From: Pogostemon cablin
Lineage: Eukaryota; Streptophyta; Magnoliopsida; Lamiales; Lamiaceae
Direction: 5' to 3'
NCBI GenBank assembly: GCA_023678885.1
Contig: CM042958.1
Coordinates: forward strand, 15,680,852 to 15,744,851
Length of the DNA stretch: 64,000 nucleotides
The translations under genes were made by a program, and so were the position numbers. Positions 49,901 through 60,479 of the stretch are shown here, in pieces; position 1 is the stretch's first letter, and each line of letters opens with the position of its first letter. A model generated the notes under the pieces. That model did not search any database. It was not told the origin of the DNA and saw only the letters and a list, made by a program, of their open reading frames with translations.

Positions 49901-50070
49901 ATATTGTTGGTTGCCCAGCAATTCCATCTCTCCCATCAACCATGCAATCGCTCATTAATCTCCAATCTCTTAAAATAGAGAAATGCCCGCAACTCTCAAG
50001 GCGCTGTAAGAAGCCAAATGGTGACGACTGCCACCTCATTGCCCACATCTCCCACTTGGACATTCCTTGA
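46969..50070 (+). CDS. CC-NB-LRR disease resistance protein (RGA/I2-like), copy 1
   Basis: Intracellular immune receptor, 1,033 residues in one exon. I start at the ATG of MAEAAIQFLLENLTSLIG, shared with copy 2; the open frame runs ten codons further up without an ATG. Domains: Rx-type coiled coil (1-140, EDLVDEF at 73-79 in place of EDVID); NB-ARC with P-loop GIGGLGKTT (177-185), kinase-2 LLILDDLW (252-259), RNBS-B SIIVTTR (281-287), CGGVPLAAKAL (343-353), RNBS-D CFAFCAVYP (402-410) and MHD (470-472); then irregular LRRs to the end (LKHLRCLSLRNCRSLRTLP and similar). Trp after the kinase-2 aspartates marks the non-TIR class. All nucleotide-binding motifs are intact. Compared with copy 2 it lacks four codons (12 bp) in the linker at 47410, just before GRDDD. 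The leader holds a 46.5-46.8 kb insertion. Probably functional. Confidence 0.95.
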   Translation: MAEAAIQFLLENLTSLIGREIGLVIGVDKQIRKLSKTLTTIQKLLEDAEDQQFQSQQVQIWLRELNAMAFEIEDLVDEFNTEASIVKHRLSLNKLLLKNQIGRRMKDAVQRLDAIAEDRTKFHFQESVDQPSNQFDWRRTTGSIVSEHGRDDDRDKIVDMLVSHVCDQKLSVLPILGIGGLGKTTLAQLIYNHDRVTQHFDIKLWVCVSDHYDLLALLKAAIESATGEKPNVESLDSLQLCLHEKLKEKRYLLILDDLWNENPEDWATLKGVLDCGSLGASIIVTTRLKTVSEIMGTLPAHCLTGLSEEQCWLLFKLRANFGSTDEQCHPNLETIGRRIVKKCGGVPLAAKALGGVLRTKRSENEWIRVEKSDVWNLPEDNNSIMPVLRLSYRHLPFELKRCFAFCAVYPKDYKFEKTELIFHWMAHGCIRSEGTRSEVEDVGDQIWNELALRSFFQQVDTSGRETTFKMHDLIHDLAQSIMENKIPGAETRSNASNSRIRHMHCGYDDNICSSIAIEVSTPTAIVNYSRLRFLKLSWLTDMKELPSAIGKLKHLRCLSLRNCRSLRTLPHKFCCLYNLQILILDGCWKLKSLPKNIRCMTKLRHILIDGCSSMKETPCRIGELSSLKSLGLFIVGNKEGNELDELEHLDLGGRLEIKHLERVQNHMKANLVGKPYLRSLTLEWDEGGGTLRDDDKVVEALEPHINLTSLEIYGFEGQRLCVWMKGMTNLTRISLEKCRNCRHLPPLGDLPVLRELFLKNLEALVYVFEDENWETAKFPSLEVLHLEGLDSLKGLVKEEQVGVGEVVFPRLTRVICEKMIPRSKFPNVSSLVLDLEGMTEEWRGWNNIALDGLCNLKELEIWNAKTQRWPERWFGGLNSLRELELWECSIGSSLGEGWLEHLTALETLSIQFCSEVGNLGETKHLHLLKKVMIEFVFDMVSLPQALQHIPSLQSLVLYNLPELGSLPDWLPRSLTSLYIVGCPAIPSLPSTMQSLINLQSLKIEKCPQLSRRCKKPNGDDCHLIAHISHLDIP

Positions 50071-50244
50071 TGCACTCTTCTCTCCTATCACTTCATTCGA
50101 CACCTCTGACCACTGCTTCAAATAAACATTTACTTTTTTCTTTTCTTTATTTTTTCTTCTATTATCTCAATATTTATAAGCTTTATGAATTTATTATTAT
50201 CATCAATTCTAATTGTTTCTTCTATTATCTCAATATTTCTAATT
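50071..50244 (+). other. 3' flank shared by both NB-LRR copies
   Basis: Nearly identical to 63618-63792. It contains a direct repeat (ttctattatctcaatattt) twice. Homology between the copies ends at about 50243/63791, marking the right edge of the duplicated unit. Confidence 0.7.
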
Positions 50245-50665
50245 TTTTTATAGAGAATGAGCGTTCGAAGGCTCGACTCGACAAAGTTCGAACTCGGCTC
50301 GATTTGTTTCTATTTGAGCTCGAGTTCAATCTCATTTAAATACTCGTTTAGTTAACGAATTGAGTTTGGCTCGTTAAGGCTCGAAAATAATAATTAATAA
50401 TATTAATTATTATTATTTAATTACAATAATATATAATAAAATAAATATTTAAAATATAATAAAAAAATATTAATTAATATTATATTCGACTCGATTAAGC
50501 TCTAAAATTTAACCTTTTTGTTTAACAAACCGAGCTCGCCTCGCTTGAGTATTTTTCGATTTTTCGAGTCGAGCTGAGCCCATATATAAACTTGTTATCT
50601 TAATGAGCCGAACTCGAGTATGGGGTGCTCGGGCTTCTTGACTCGTTTAACACTTCTACTTATTA
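50245..50665. repeat. Repeat with ctcga-rich inverted ends
   Basis: Both ends are rich in gctcgactcg/gagctcgag/ttcgaact motifs in opposite orientation around an AT-rich core (50385-50490). They read as long degenerate inverted repeats. This is a common look for plant MITE-like repeats; the class and exact borders were not fixed. Related motifs occur at 11905-12160. Confidence 0.5.
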
Positions 50666-51302
50666 GTTAAAGGGTAAATTGTAGGCAAAACTTTTTTTTA
50701 AAAATAAATTTTAATGTGGGATTGATGGAGTATAAAATAGAAACCAAGTTTTTATTATTAGAAAATTATTATTATAGACTAATTAATTTAAAATATATAA
50801 TTGTAATCATTGATTTTAAAATAACTTTTAGTAAAATGGTATACTTAACTATTTATATACGTTTTATATTACTCCATTTATATTGTTATAATATCTTATT
50901 ATTAAAACCAACAAACCACTAAAACGAACTGCCTAAAAATTAGATTAAAAAAACCATAAATAAAGATATACAAGAATAAAATTTCAAAGAAAAATTATAT
51001 TGGAGACAATTTCTTTTGAAAATAATTGCTATAATAAAATGCCTTATTAGCAAAAGAAAAGGTACTTTCTTTATTATGCCTTTGCTTGATAAAAAGGCAT
51101 TGAGCGCTTCGCATGGATTGATAAGGAGCCACTGTTCAGATGAGAGTCAAAAAGTCAGGATGCTAGAAATAAATTTTTGGCTTTTTATGGAAGAAAAGAA
51201 GTGTTAATGAAGAAAATAATAAAAACTTTTTAGTTAATAAATATGTAGAAAGCAACTAGAACCTATTATTTTTGTTCGTCCCGGGCCTCGAAAATGTCGG
51301 GA
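50666..51302. other. AT-rich intergenic DNA in the NB-LRR cluster
   Basis: No gene or recognisable repeat end. Confidence 0.4.
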
Positions 51303-52121
51303 CAAGTTTGGGTCCGTGTTTCTGAGTATCACTATGACTTTTGATATGTGTGCAATATATTGAAGGGGAAAAGATATTTATTGATTTTGGATGACGCGTG
51401 GAATGAGAATCAAGAAGATTGGGCTACTTTGAGAGGTTTCCTGGATTGTGGCTCCATGGGGGCTTCAATTATTGCCGATATCATGGGAACACTCCCGGCT
51501 TATTGCCTGACTGGATTGTGGGAAGAGCATTGTTGGCTCTTGTGCAACATCACGGTAACTTGGAAAGCATTGGAAGGCGGATTTTGAAGAAATGTGCAGG
51601 TGTTCCTCTTTCTTTTACGGCTCATGCGACATGAAAATGAATGGATTCGTGTTGCCAGTCTTGAGATTGAGTTATCGCCATCTCCCTATTCAGTTGAAAG
51701 GGTGTTTTGCATACTGTGCAGTCTTTCCAAAGGGTTATAAGTTTGAGAAGACAGAGTTGATCTTTCATTGGATGGCTCACGGATGCATACCATCAAATCA
51801 AAGGGAGGAAGTGGAGGATGTGGGTGATCAAATATGGAAGAGAAACCACTTTTAAAATGCATGATCTTCATGACCTTGCTCGATCAATCTTGGACAACAA
51901 AATTCCCCCAGAAGAAACAATGAATGCTTCCAACAGCAGAATACGGCAGATACATTGCGGTTTTCCTCGTGATATTTCTTCAAGCATAGGAATTCACGTA
52001 TCCTTTCCAACCGCCATGAAACAATCTCTTTCTATTTGGTATTGCCCACATCCCCCACTTTTACATTATATGATATATATATATCATTTGCCCTCACATC
52101 ATTTCATTCATATGCGTCTTC
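51303..52121 (+). pseudogene. NB-LRR remnant 1
   Basis: Begins inside NB-ARC: VWVRVSEYHYDF equals the WVCVSDHYDL part of the full genes. A stop and a deletion join it to KGKRYLLILDDAWNENQEDW (kinase-2). Then come GASII with the TTR motif deleted, LPAYCLTGLWEEHCWLL, a frame change, LPVLRLSYRHLPIQLKGCFA, FHWMAHGCIPS and KMHDLHDLA. After IHVSFPTA the LRR region is missing. A piece resembling the gene end (ttgcccacatcccccact) and 3' flank follows at 52045-52115. The coiled coil and P-loop are absent. It is closest in sequence to the two intact neighbours and lies in the same orientation. Confidence 0.9.
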
Positions 52122-52154
52122 TGGAGAACTCTAAAAAGTGATCTCTGGATACAT

Positions 52155-52604
52155 TCTCTTTCAAGCTTCCAAATCTTTCATCTCTTCATTGATTAAACAG
52201 GAAGGCCTCTGTAAGCTCAGGGAATTGAAGTTGGTCAGTGTTAGAATCACTACTTTTCAATTTCATCACACATCCTTACCACAATTTACACTGGACTCTA
52301 TCAACTCAACTGCTGTCTGGATTTGATGGTTCATCTCATCTTTCACTCCCATCAACCAAACGAGGAACCACTCATCTTCCAGTGTAATTTGCCAGTTTGG
52401 TTGGGTGATCTTCACTCTCTCAAGGACTTGGAAATAGTTGGATGCCCGTAGATTCCATCACTCCCACCAACAGTACGAGGATTGATCAAAAACCTCCGCC
52501 AGCTTCAAATCTTGTTCTCCGGACCAATTTCTAGCCGGTGTGAGAAGCCGAATGATGAGGATTGTCACATCATTGCCCGCATTCCCCACTCCAACATTCA
52601 TTAG
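52155..52604 (+). pseudogene. NB-LRR remnant 2 (LRR end only)
   Basis: Starts with FKLPNLSSL, then pieces of LRR (GLCKLRELKL), and ends with RCEKPNDEDCHIIARIPH and a stop at 52602-52604. This parallels the C-terminus RCEKPNGDDCNLIAHIPH of copy 2. Several frame changes interrupt it. As remnant 1 already has its own 3' end, this is a second, independent gene end. Confidence 0.75.
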
Positions 52605-52969
52605 GACTTCATTTTGTTTGGCCATTTCAATGTAATTAAATTTATTTTGTCAAGTTTGATGGTGAGAGTTAAGAATCCATGAGCTTTAAATTCAATTGCA
52701 TGGCTATATTCAAATCTGTTTCTTATAAATTAGTTCATGGATAAATGCAGCATTTCTTTATTGATGATTGGAGGTTCTATTTATGACTATGCAGAATTGG
52801 CCTGTTTAATGATTGCAATGATCATTTGCTTACATTGTGATTATTTTCTGGAGACTGTTTGGACATTTTTATGCTTTGAGAAAAAAACTAATTACATTGG
52901 TGATTGAGATGGAACACTAAAATACATTGCTGCCTTCTCTCTCTACACAGGGGATCTTTGTGTTATTAT
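52605..52969. other. Intergenic DNA after the NB-LRR remnants
   Basis: 52605-52680 is the probable 3' flank of the remnant. Nothing else recognised. Confidence 0.4.
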
Positions 52970-54619
52970 ATGATACTAGTGTTTGAACCTGTGCGTTGCA
53001 CGAGACTAAGGTGTTCTAATGTTATTTAAATCATAGAAAGAAAAGCTTAAATCATGTCTTTTAGATGAACCATTATATCTCTACAATTTTATAAAATAAA
53101 TATATCTTCACATAGATTTTATTTGAATGGAATTTTTATATAGTAATACAATCCCTCAATCCATGCTAGTATGTTCTTTTTTAACAAATATATAACAAAA
53201 GAAAGTAATGATAAATATTGCACATTTTTATAAAATAATTATACTTTTTTAACATAATAAATAATTATGTTTATTAATTATGTAAGATACTTGCTTATTT
53301 CGTAATACCCGTACACATATATAAATAGATAATTTCAAATCTGTTTATCAATACCCGTTGATTACACATACCCATTTAAAATAATTAAGATGTTTGGATT
53401 AATATTAATTCAAAATTATTAATAATGAAGAAAATAATTTAATAATGAATTAATTGTTACGTACTCGTATTAATTTAAATATAAAATACTCATATTCGTA
53501 CCCGTTTCATTAAAAATATATTATGATACACATACTCGTCCAAAACCCGTTTATCAATACTCGTTGATTACATATACCCATTTAAAATAATTTTTTTGAA
53601 CATAATAAATAATTATGTTTATTAATTATGTAAGATACTTGCTTATTTCATAATACTCGTACCCGTGTATATAAATAAATATCATTTAAAATTAATATTT
53701 TAAAAATTCATTAGAATATTTGTATCAGTCCCAAAGTCTTTAATCAATACCCGCAAATTACTCATACCCATTTAATACTATTTTTTAAATTATTTTTTAT
53801 TGATTAAAATTAATATTTTAAATCAACTTATACTATTACTAATTAAATATAAAATAAATATATATAATATTTCTTAATATATAAAATATATTATGATAAT
53901 CATACTCGTTCCAAACCCGTTTATGAATACCCGTTGATTATAAATACTCATTTAAAATTATTAAGATGTTAGGATCAATAATATTAATTCAAAATTATTA
54001 ATAATGAAGAAAATAATTTAATAATGAAATAATTGTTACGTACTCATATCCATTTATATATAAACTACTTATATTCGTACCGGTTTCATTAAAAATATAT
54101 ATTATGATACTCATACCCGCCCCAAACCAAAATATGCGATGAAAAAAAATGAAGAAAATAATTTAATAATGAATTAATTTTTAAAACATAAAATTACTTT
54201 ATAGTTTCAAAAAAATAATAAAGAAAATTTAATAAAATGAAAACTTAAAATGAAAAAATAATATTCAGCCCACGTCAAAAATTCATAAAGGAAATTTTAA
54301 TAAAATGGAAACATAAAATAAAAAAAATAATGTTCATCACACATTCAGCACGCATATAAGAAACCATTTTAAATAAGGTATCATCTTAAATTAAATAAGG
54401 TATCATTATAATGACAAAAAAATTAATGGCCAAGGTCTATCTTATAATTGTGATTGATGGATGAGATTGAATAATGTGATAAATGAATGAGATTAAAAAA
54501 AATAGTAATCAAAATCAATGGTGTATATTAAACAATTTTGAAAATCAATGGTGTATATTAAAATTGATCCAATTTTGACTTTTTCACTTTGCTATTATAT
54601 TACTTTAGATTAGATAACT
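52970..54619. repeat. AT-rich dispersed repeat, related to 0.2-0.9 and 6.8-8.4 kb
   Basis: Opens with actagtgtttgaacc, then gtgcgttgcacgag, a partly palindromic string also present at the left edge of the window. The module ttaattcaaaattattaata/gaagaaaataatttaataatga occurs near 53400 and 53985 as it does three times near 7390-7740. The end part 54380-54560 matches 8190-8330. No coding sequence. Class unknown. Confidence 0.6.
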
Positions 54620-55781
54620 AACTAGTACAGATTTCCGCGTAATACGCAGATGAATTATTATAATCAATCACAAAATATAATTAAAGGTAGTATTTAATTT
54701 ATAGATATACATAATTTAAAGATATATACATAAGTGATAATAATAATAATAATATACGAAAATTAACCACGTCTCAACACCTCATACTTTAAAAAGTTAT
54801 TTATAGCAGCGTATTCATAATTAGTATATATAAGACGAGTTTACATTCCCGCATAATACGCGGATAAATTATTATAACCAATCAAAAAATATAATTAAAT
54901 GTGATATTTAATTTATAGATAAATATACATAATTTAAAAATATACATGAATAATAATAATAATAATAAAAAGTAGCATTCCTAACCAATCAAAAAATATA
55001 ATTAAAGGTGATATTTAATTTGAAAGGTGATATTTAATTTGAAGATGTACATGAATAATAATAATAATTGGATATATTTATATTTTATTGATTATCTATT
55101 TCTAACCAATCAAAAAAATATGATTAAAGATTGTCTTTAATTTATAGTTAGTTTTACCTAATTTAAAGATATACATGAATAATATAATAATAATAATAGT
55201 AATAATAAAAATAAAAAAAATAAAAGTAGAAAGATTATATGTGATATTAAAATAAAAAAATATATACAATAATTAACAACATCGCGACACCTCACACTTT
55301 TAAAAAATTATTTATAGCAACGTATTCGCAATTAGCATATATAAGATGTATTTCTCTCTCGTCAGCCTATCTACTACTTGCGGTGATAAAAAATCATATC
55401 ATGTATTTTATTTATATTGCCTTCGCAAATTGATAGAACTTGTGTTTTCGTGTGCACTCATATCCGAGTATTATGTGTTACTAGTATAAAAATTTATATT
55501 TTTAGTTTAAAATTAAAATTTAAAATTCTTAATCAAACATTAATTTCATTCATGAACATACTCTTTCATTATAAAAATAATATGCTTATGAATTAAAATG
55601 ATCCACATCTTTGCCTTAACAGTCCGGTGCATGACCAACTCACCCCCCTATTAATCTAGTGTACGGATCCCAGTAAATCTACATGGACTTTTAAAAAGAA
55701 GTAAAATCCTTATATTTTAGCGGTCTATCTTAAATAAAAAATAATATTCTTAGTAACTAATAAAATATAATTCCAGTAAAT
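54620..55781. repeat. Repeat with cgcgtaatacgcg palindromes
   Basis: Units open with ttccgcgtaatacgcaga (near 54632) and cccgcataatacgcgga (near 54855), followed by attattataa, caatcaaaaaatataatta and tgatatttaatttatag. The second and later parts (to about 55330) repeat the same body several times with AAT runs. The part 55331-55781 is unassigned. Confidence 0.5.
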
Positions 55782-56188
55782 TACTAAAAAAAATTATTTT
55801 TTAATAATGGAATATTCCGTTGCTTAAAGACTTAATTCCATTGTTAAATTGATTTACCAACGGATTAACAACGGAATCTGTTGGTAAAATTCTGTTGCTA
55901 AAGTGGTGGTTGATAAATTTTTAACAATGAAAAATCAATTCCGTTGATAAAAAATTCTGTTGGTAATCTGTTGCTAATAATTCCCTTGGTAATTTATATA
56001 ATGATTTCATTGCTAATTCGTTGGTAAATACCAACAGATTAAATTCCGTTTCTAAAATAGAGAATGAATTCGTTGGCATTCTGTTGCTAAAACAAAAATA
56101 TTATTTTTGTTGCTAATCCATTGGTGATTAGCAACGGATTGAATTTCATTGCTAAATTCGATTGCTAAATTTTTTTTTTTTTGTAGTG
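55782..56188. mobile_element. CACTA-like MITE
   Basis: The right end is ttttttttgtagtg, the reverse complement of CACTACAAAAAAAA. The left end reads tactaaaaaaaat, a one-base-mutated form. Both sides are flanked by AAT, a 3-bp target duplication as expected for CACTA elements. The interior is filled with subterminal repeats of the type ccgttgctaa/ttagcaacgg in both orientations. No transposase. Confidence 0.7.
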
Positions 56189-56325
56189 AATGTAAGACCA
56201 ACCCAATTGCAAATGTATCATTTTTATGTGATCACCTAATTTCGACATTGTTTCATTAATTTCCAGTGTCAAGTAACAAGAGAAAAATCTAATTTTCATT
56301 CATGTAATTGATTCATGTTTTGTAG

Positions 56326-57075
56326 GCAAATGCTATAAAGTTGGCTGATGAAGCTAAAGAAGTTGCTACTAATGTCTACTGGCACCCATTCACTGAAGAG
56401 GCAGTTCATCAGGTAATAATTCCAAAGAATGAAGTATTTATTTTGAGTAATTTGAATTATATATTAATCCTGTATGATCTTTTTGTTTAGACCAAATATT
56501 TTGTGATGAGAACTTCAAAGCATCCAAGACAACCTTACTGTCATGTGCTTCCAGCATATAAATAACATATATATAGGGAGATAACACAAAAGGAGAGAGA
56601 GAGATTGTTGTGAAATTTTAACATATTAAATGAAAAAAACAAAGTTTTATACTCAAAGTTAATCTTCCTTAAGAAAAAACTGACACAGCAATTTGCAAAC
56701 AATCAAACATTTCAGAGCAAAGATAAACACATTCTTATTTTAAATAAGATAACATCATTTTTTTTTGTAATTTATATGACATTGACAACGTAGAACTAAA
56801 AGTGCTTGCCCTGGCTGTGTTTGATAAGGCTATTGATTTATGTTCATCTATTATTCCTTGCTCATATGTTTAATTCCTGTACAAGTATTTATAGCTTCTG
56901 AAATTCTTTTCTTTACTTCATCAACTTACTGATTTAGCAATCTATATGTTTACTCAACTTTTGATTGATTATGAGAGACAGGATTGCCTGCAGGCTTGTA
57001 GTGTTTAATTTCCACTTTACCCTCAATATTCGATTTAATTCATAACGGGTCCGTGTCCTTCGAGACATGATTAGG
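56326..57075 (+). pseudogene. Second ferrochelatase fragment
   Basis: One clean exon at 56326-56412 with acceptor ttttgtag and donor gtaata encodes AIKLADEAKEVATNVYWHPF, then TEEAVHQ. It is open, but compared with the family (VYVGMRYWHPF) and the copy at 8770 it has lost residues between VY and W in frame. The downstream intron start matches that at 8861-8940. Near 56982-57070 the next exon is readable but shifted (LVV, then parts matching PLYPQFSIST and SLRVLE), with stops. No other exons were found. It is a decayed genomic copy, not a retrocopy. Confidence 0.7.
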
Positions 57076-57479
57076 TAAAGTAAAATTATTTCATTCTTCC
57101 ATAAATGATAAATATATTTAAACCAAACAAGTTACAATGTACAAGTGAGGTATACAATGCAACGCACCCAATTGAGCACAACAAAATAAGAATAATACTG
57201 CTTAATTGAAAAAAAAAACAATAAACAAAAAACAAAACATATGATACTCTTAGATAATAATAATACTGCTTATTCAATGTGAAAAAATAAAATAAAAATG
57301 ATACTCTTCGGGCAGACAGAGGGTGCACCGTTGCGCTAGACGATCTTAATCATTAAATTTTATTTTAATTCAATCTCTACCATCAAATAAAATAAAATAA
57401 TTAATTAAAAAAAAAACTATTCACTCCTCTTATTTTTAACCCACTAACCGCAGGTGAAAATCACCTAAAATATTAATTA
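57076..57479. other. AT-rich intergenic DNA
   Basis: An inner repeat (gatactctt, aataatactgctta) occurs twice at 57183-57300. No gene. Confidence 0.4.
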
Positions 57480-57634
57480 CTCTCTATGTCCTACCCAAAT
57501 AGCATCATTTTACTATATTGTGTGTCTCATCCAAATTGCAACATTTCCCTCTTTTAGTAAGAAGGGCCCACCAATGGCCCACCACTACTCATCACATCTT
57601 TCTAATACATCTATCCACTTTACATAATTTAATA

Positions 57635-59707
57635 CTCCCTCCGTCCCACAACAAGGAATGCATTTTACCATTTTCATCCGTCCCAACACAAGAGGTGTAT
57701 TTCCCTTTTTAGTAAAAGGGACCCACACAAAACAATTAATATATCTCCATGAGACTCACACATCATACTAATACACATACCCACTATACATTAAAATATT
57801 ATTTCTCTCACCTCAACTACCCCAACTACTGATCGGTGTCATTTTCACATAGATTTTAGTGTCTTTTTATTATGTATTTTTATGTGTTTTATCCATTTTG
57901 TGTATCTTTTGGTGGTGTTATATGAAGATATGAAGATTATTACTTTGAATTGATAAATGTGTGGAAATAAGCTTAAACGTGTCTTAAAACAAGTGAAAAT
58001 GAAGCATAAACAGTAAACGAGCAAGAAACTGGCTGAAAACAACCCAACTCGAGTTGCAAGGTCCAACTCGACCTGCAGCTCAAGTCGAGTTGTGATCCGA
58101 GTGAAGTCAGAATGCATCCAGTAGCTCAACTCGAGTTGTAAGGTCCAACTCGACTTGCAACTCGAGTCGTTGAGTGCCGATAAAATTTCAGTTTCTGATG
58201 GAGCCGGCACGGCTTGACAGACGAGAGTTCGAGTTGACCAACTCGAGTCGAGTTGAGATTAGACCAAGTCGAGCAGCAAGTCGTGCAGGACAGAGCAGCG
58301 TCCAAAAATCATACAGTGAGCTATCTCAAGTTGTCAAGTCGCTACTAGACTTGCAACTCGAGTCGAGCTAGGATCCGAGGAAAAACACGAGTTGACATGC
58401 GAGTGCTAGAGTTGCTAACTCAAGTCGAGCTGAGCACAACTCGAGTCGAGCTACCCTACTCGAGTCGAGTTCGGATCAAAAATAGAATTAGCTGCTGCAC
58501 ATGTTCTAGAAGCTTCTATAGGGTATAAATGCAAGTTTTGATCACAAATTACGAGAGGAATCATTTTGGATCAGTTTTCACACACAATAGACATCAAAAT
58601 CATACACATTCAGCTCCATCTCTTTCATTCTTCACTTCATCCATCCAATCCACTTGATCTCCCCAAATTCATCCATCCATTAATCCATCCATCCACCAAT
58701 CTAAGAAGGGAAATTCATCATTGATTGGAGATTTTAGCATGATCTAGGAGGAGAAAGTTCACCATCAAAGGGGAGTCAACTTACCTTTATTTTGTTATTT
58801 TCTTCACTATTTTGCTCAATGGGAGCATGCTATGGATTGTATTGATTTTATCATGATTTGCAGTGGCTAGTTCTCATGAGAGGCTAGCAATATGATTGGT
58901 TATGGTTTATATAGATTTTGCACACCACATGTTTGATGAAATGATTGTTATGAATATTTTCTATCATGAATGCTTATTCTCATTTTATGTATGATTTGTG
59001 TGATTAAATTCTCTATTCATAGTGTTAGGATAACTATTCCAATATTATGCTTAGTGATTTAATTGAATCATTGATTGCATAAGATGACTTAGTTAGTGTG
59101 ATGGGAGGTAAATCATACCTTCTTGTGCTTAGAACCTCATGATAGGACATTAGTGATGAACTAGTGAGGGGAACCCAACTTATGATCATAGTACCTTCAT
59201 GAGAATTGAGAGTAAGAAACAATCCTAGGAGATTCAAACTTGTAAAAGAGTTGAGAACCTAATTACCTTAGTCATAGTGATTAGGGGTACATAAGTGATT
59301 GTCCTTAATATCATAGCATGATGTTCATTGATGCATGTGTGTGTGTGAGTCTACATGAGCCTTTTTCATGATGTTGCTTGTCTGACATACTTCTTAGGTT
59401 GCTCACATTCATCCATGTTCCATCTCATTTGTACATTTTCTATCTATAATTGCTTTCTTAGTTGTTAGTTTTAGTGTTAATTATTCGTCCTACTAGAATA
59501 AAACATCTTTCAAATACGGCTACCCACTTTCGCCCTTGGATTCGATATTTCTAAATTTTGCACTTGGTCACTACGGTCTACTACGTGATAAAGTACACTT
59601 GCTCTAATCAATATTACCAAAATTGAAACTAAGTTCTATCCATTAAATATTATCCTTTAATCTACGCGCAAAAAAGTTTCGTCATTCTTGTTGTGGGACG
59701 GAAGAAG
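57635..59707. mobile_element. Nested stack: MITE B inside A
   Basis: Element B starts CTCCCTCCGTCCCACAACAA at 57635 and ends ttgttgtgggacggaagaag at 59707. The inverted ends match over about 20 bases, and TA lies on both sides (57633-57634, 59708-59709). Its interior (ctctcacctca to ttaatctacgcgcaaaaaag) is split by a further insertion of about 1.8 kb. Confidence 0.75.
57822..59640. mobile_element. Nested stack: about 1.8-kb inner insertion, possible solo LTR
   Basis: Non-coding sequence separating the two halves of MITE B; borders are good to within about 15 bp. It opens ctgatcggtgtcattttcac and closes near gcacttggtcactacgg or cttgctctaatcaa, resembling the ends of long plant LTRs, so a solo LTR is likely but no target duplication was proven. 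58030-58470 is packed with TCGAGT/ACTCGA motifs. 58510-58700 has a possible transcription start region followed by ccatccat repeats. Confidence 0.5.
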
Positions 59708-59767
59708 TATTACTCTTTAATGTACGTGCAAAAAGCAAATGGATCTATTTGGACGGGAATGAGGGAG

Positions 59768-60479
59768 TAATAGGTTGATGGTGTTGCAATTTAATAAAGT
59801 GTTGCTTCTCCAATTAAGTAATTTTTATTAACAATTTGTTGGGGGAAAAGTTACTATATTTTAGATGATTTCACATTAATTTTATCATTCAATATTTGCA
59901 GCAATGGTGATTAATTATATTCACTTCTATATTCCTTTTTTTCATTACAAAGTGTCAATGATTTTTTCTTTTTCATCGATCATTATAAATACCCTGTTAT
60001 TCATCCATGCCATCAAACCCTATACGCTTGTTCTTTCCTGACTTGGCATCAATTTTGTTTCCATCGTTGGCTTTTTTCTTAATTTGATCAGTTTATCGTT
60101 TGTTATTTTTCGCAGCCTCTCACCACTATATCTTCCTCATAATTACATTATTTCAAGAGACGAGTCCAAATCAGTCACTTAAGATACATTTGTATGCAAT
60201 CCAATTAAATTGAAAAGATTCAGAAAGTAAAAAACTCCATTTAATTTTAAAAAAAATGATAAAATTATCACCAATAATTAATGAATCAGTAAATTGAAAT
60301 TTCTATTATTCCAGGCTCCAAAAGTGTGTCAAATAATGCAATTATTTGGCCCACTTACTTTTCTTTCTTTTGTTTTCCTTTGAACATTCAAAGAAAAAGA
60401 ATTTTGTTTGTGCCAAATTCATTTCTGCTCTTCTCTGCAGCTTCTAAACTTTGTGGTTGTTCCCAATTCATTTCCAACT
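59768..60479 (+). promoter_or_regulatory. Upstream region of the second NB-LRR gene
   Basis: 60200-60479 is homologous to the upstream region of copy 1, including aatgataaaattatc, ttggcccact and the leader cttctctgcagcttctaaa just before the ATG. It lacks the insertion found in copy 1. The rest is unassigned intergenic DNA. Confidence 0.55.

Larger units (their letters stand above)
57480..59767. mobile_element. Nested stack: outer MITE A
   Basis: Outer Stowaway-like element A: left part 57480-57634 (ctctctatgtcctacccaaat), right part 59710-59767 (tttggacgggaatgagggag), flanked by TA at 57478-57479 and 59768-59769. It is split at an internal TA by element B. Confidence 0.7.
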
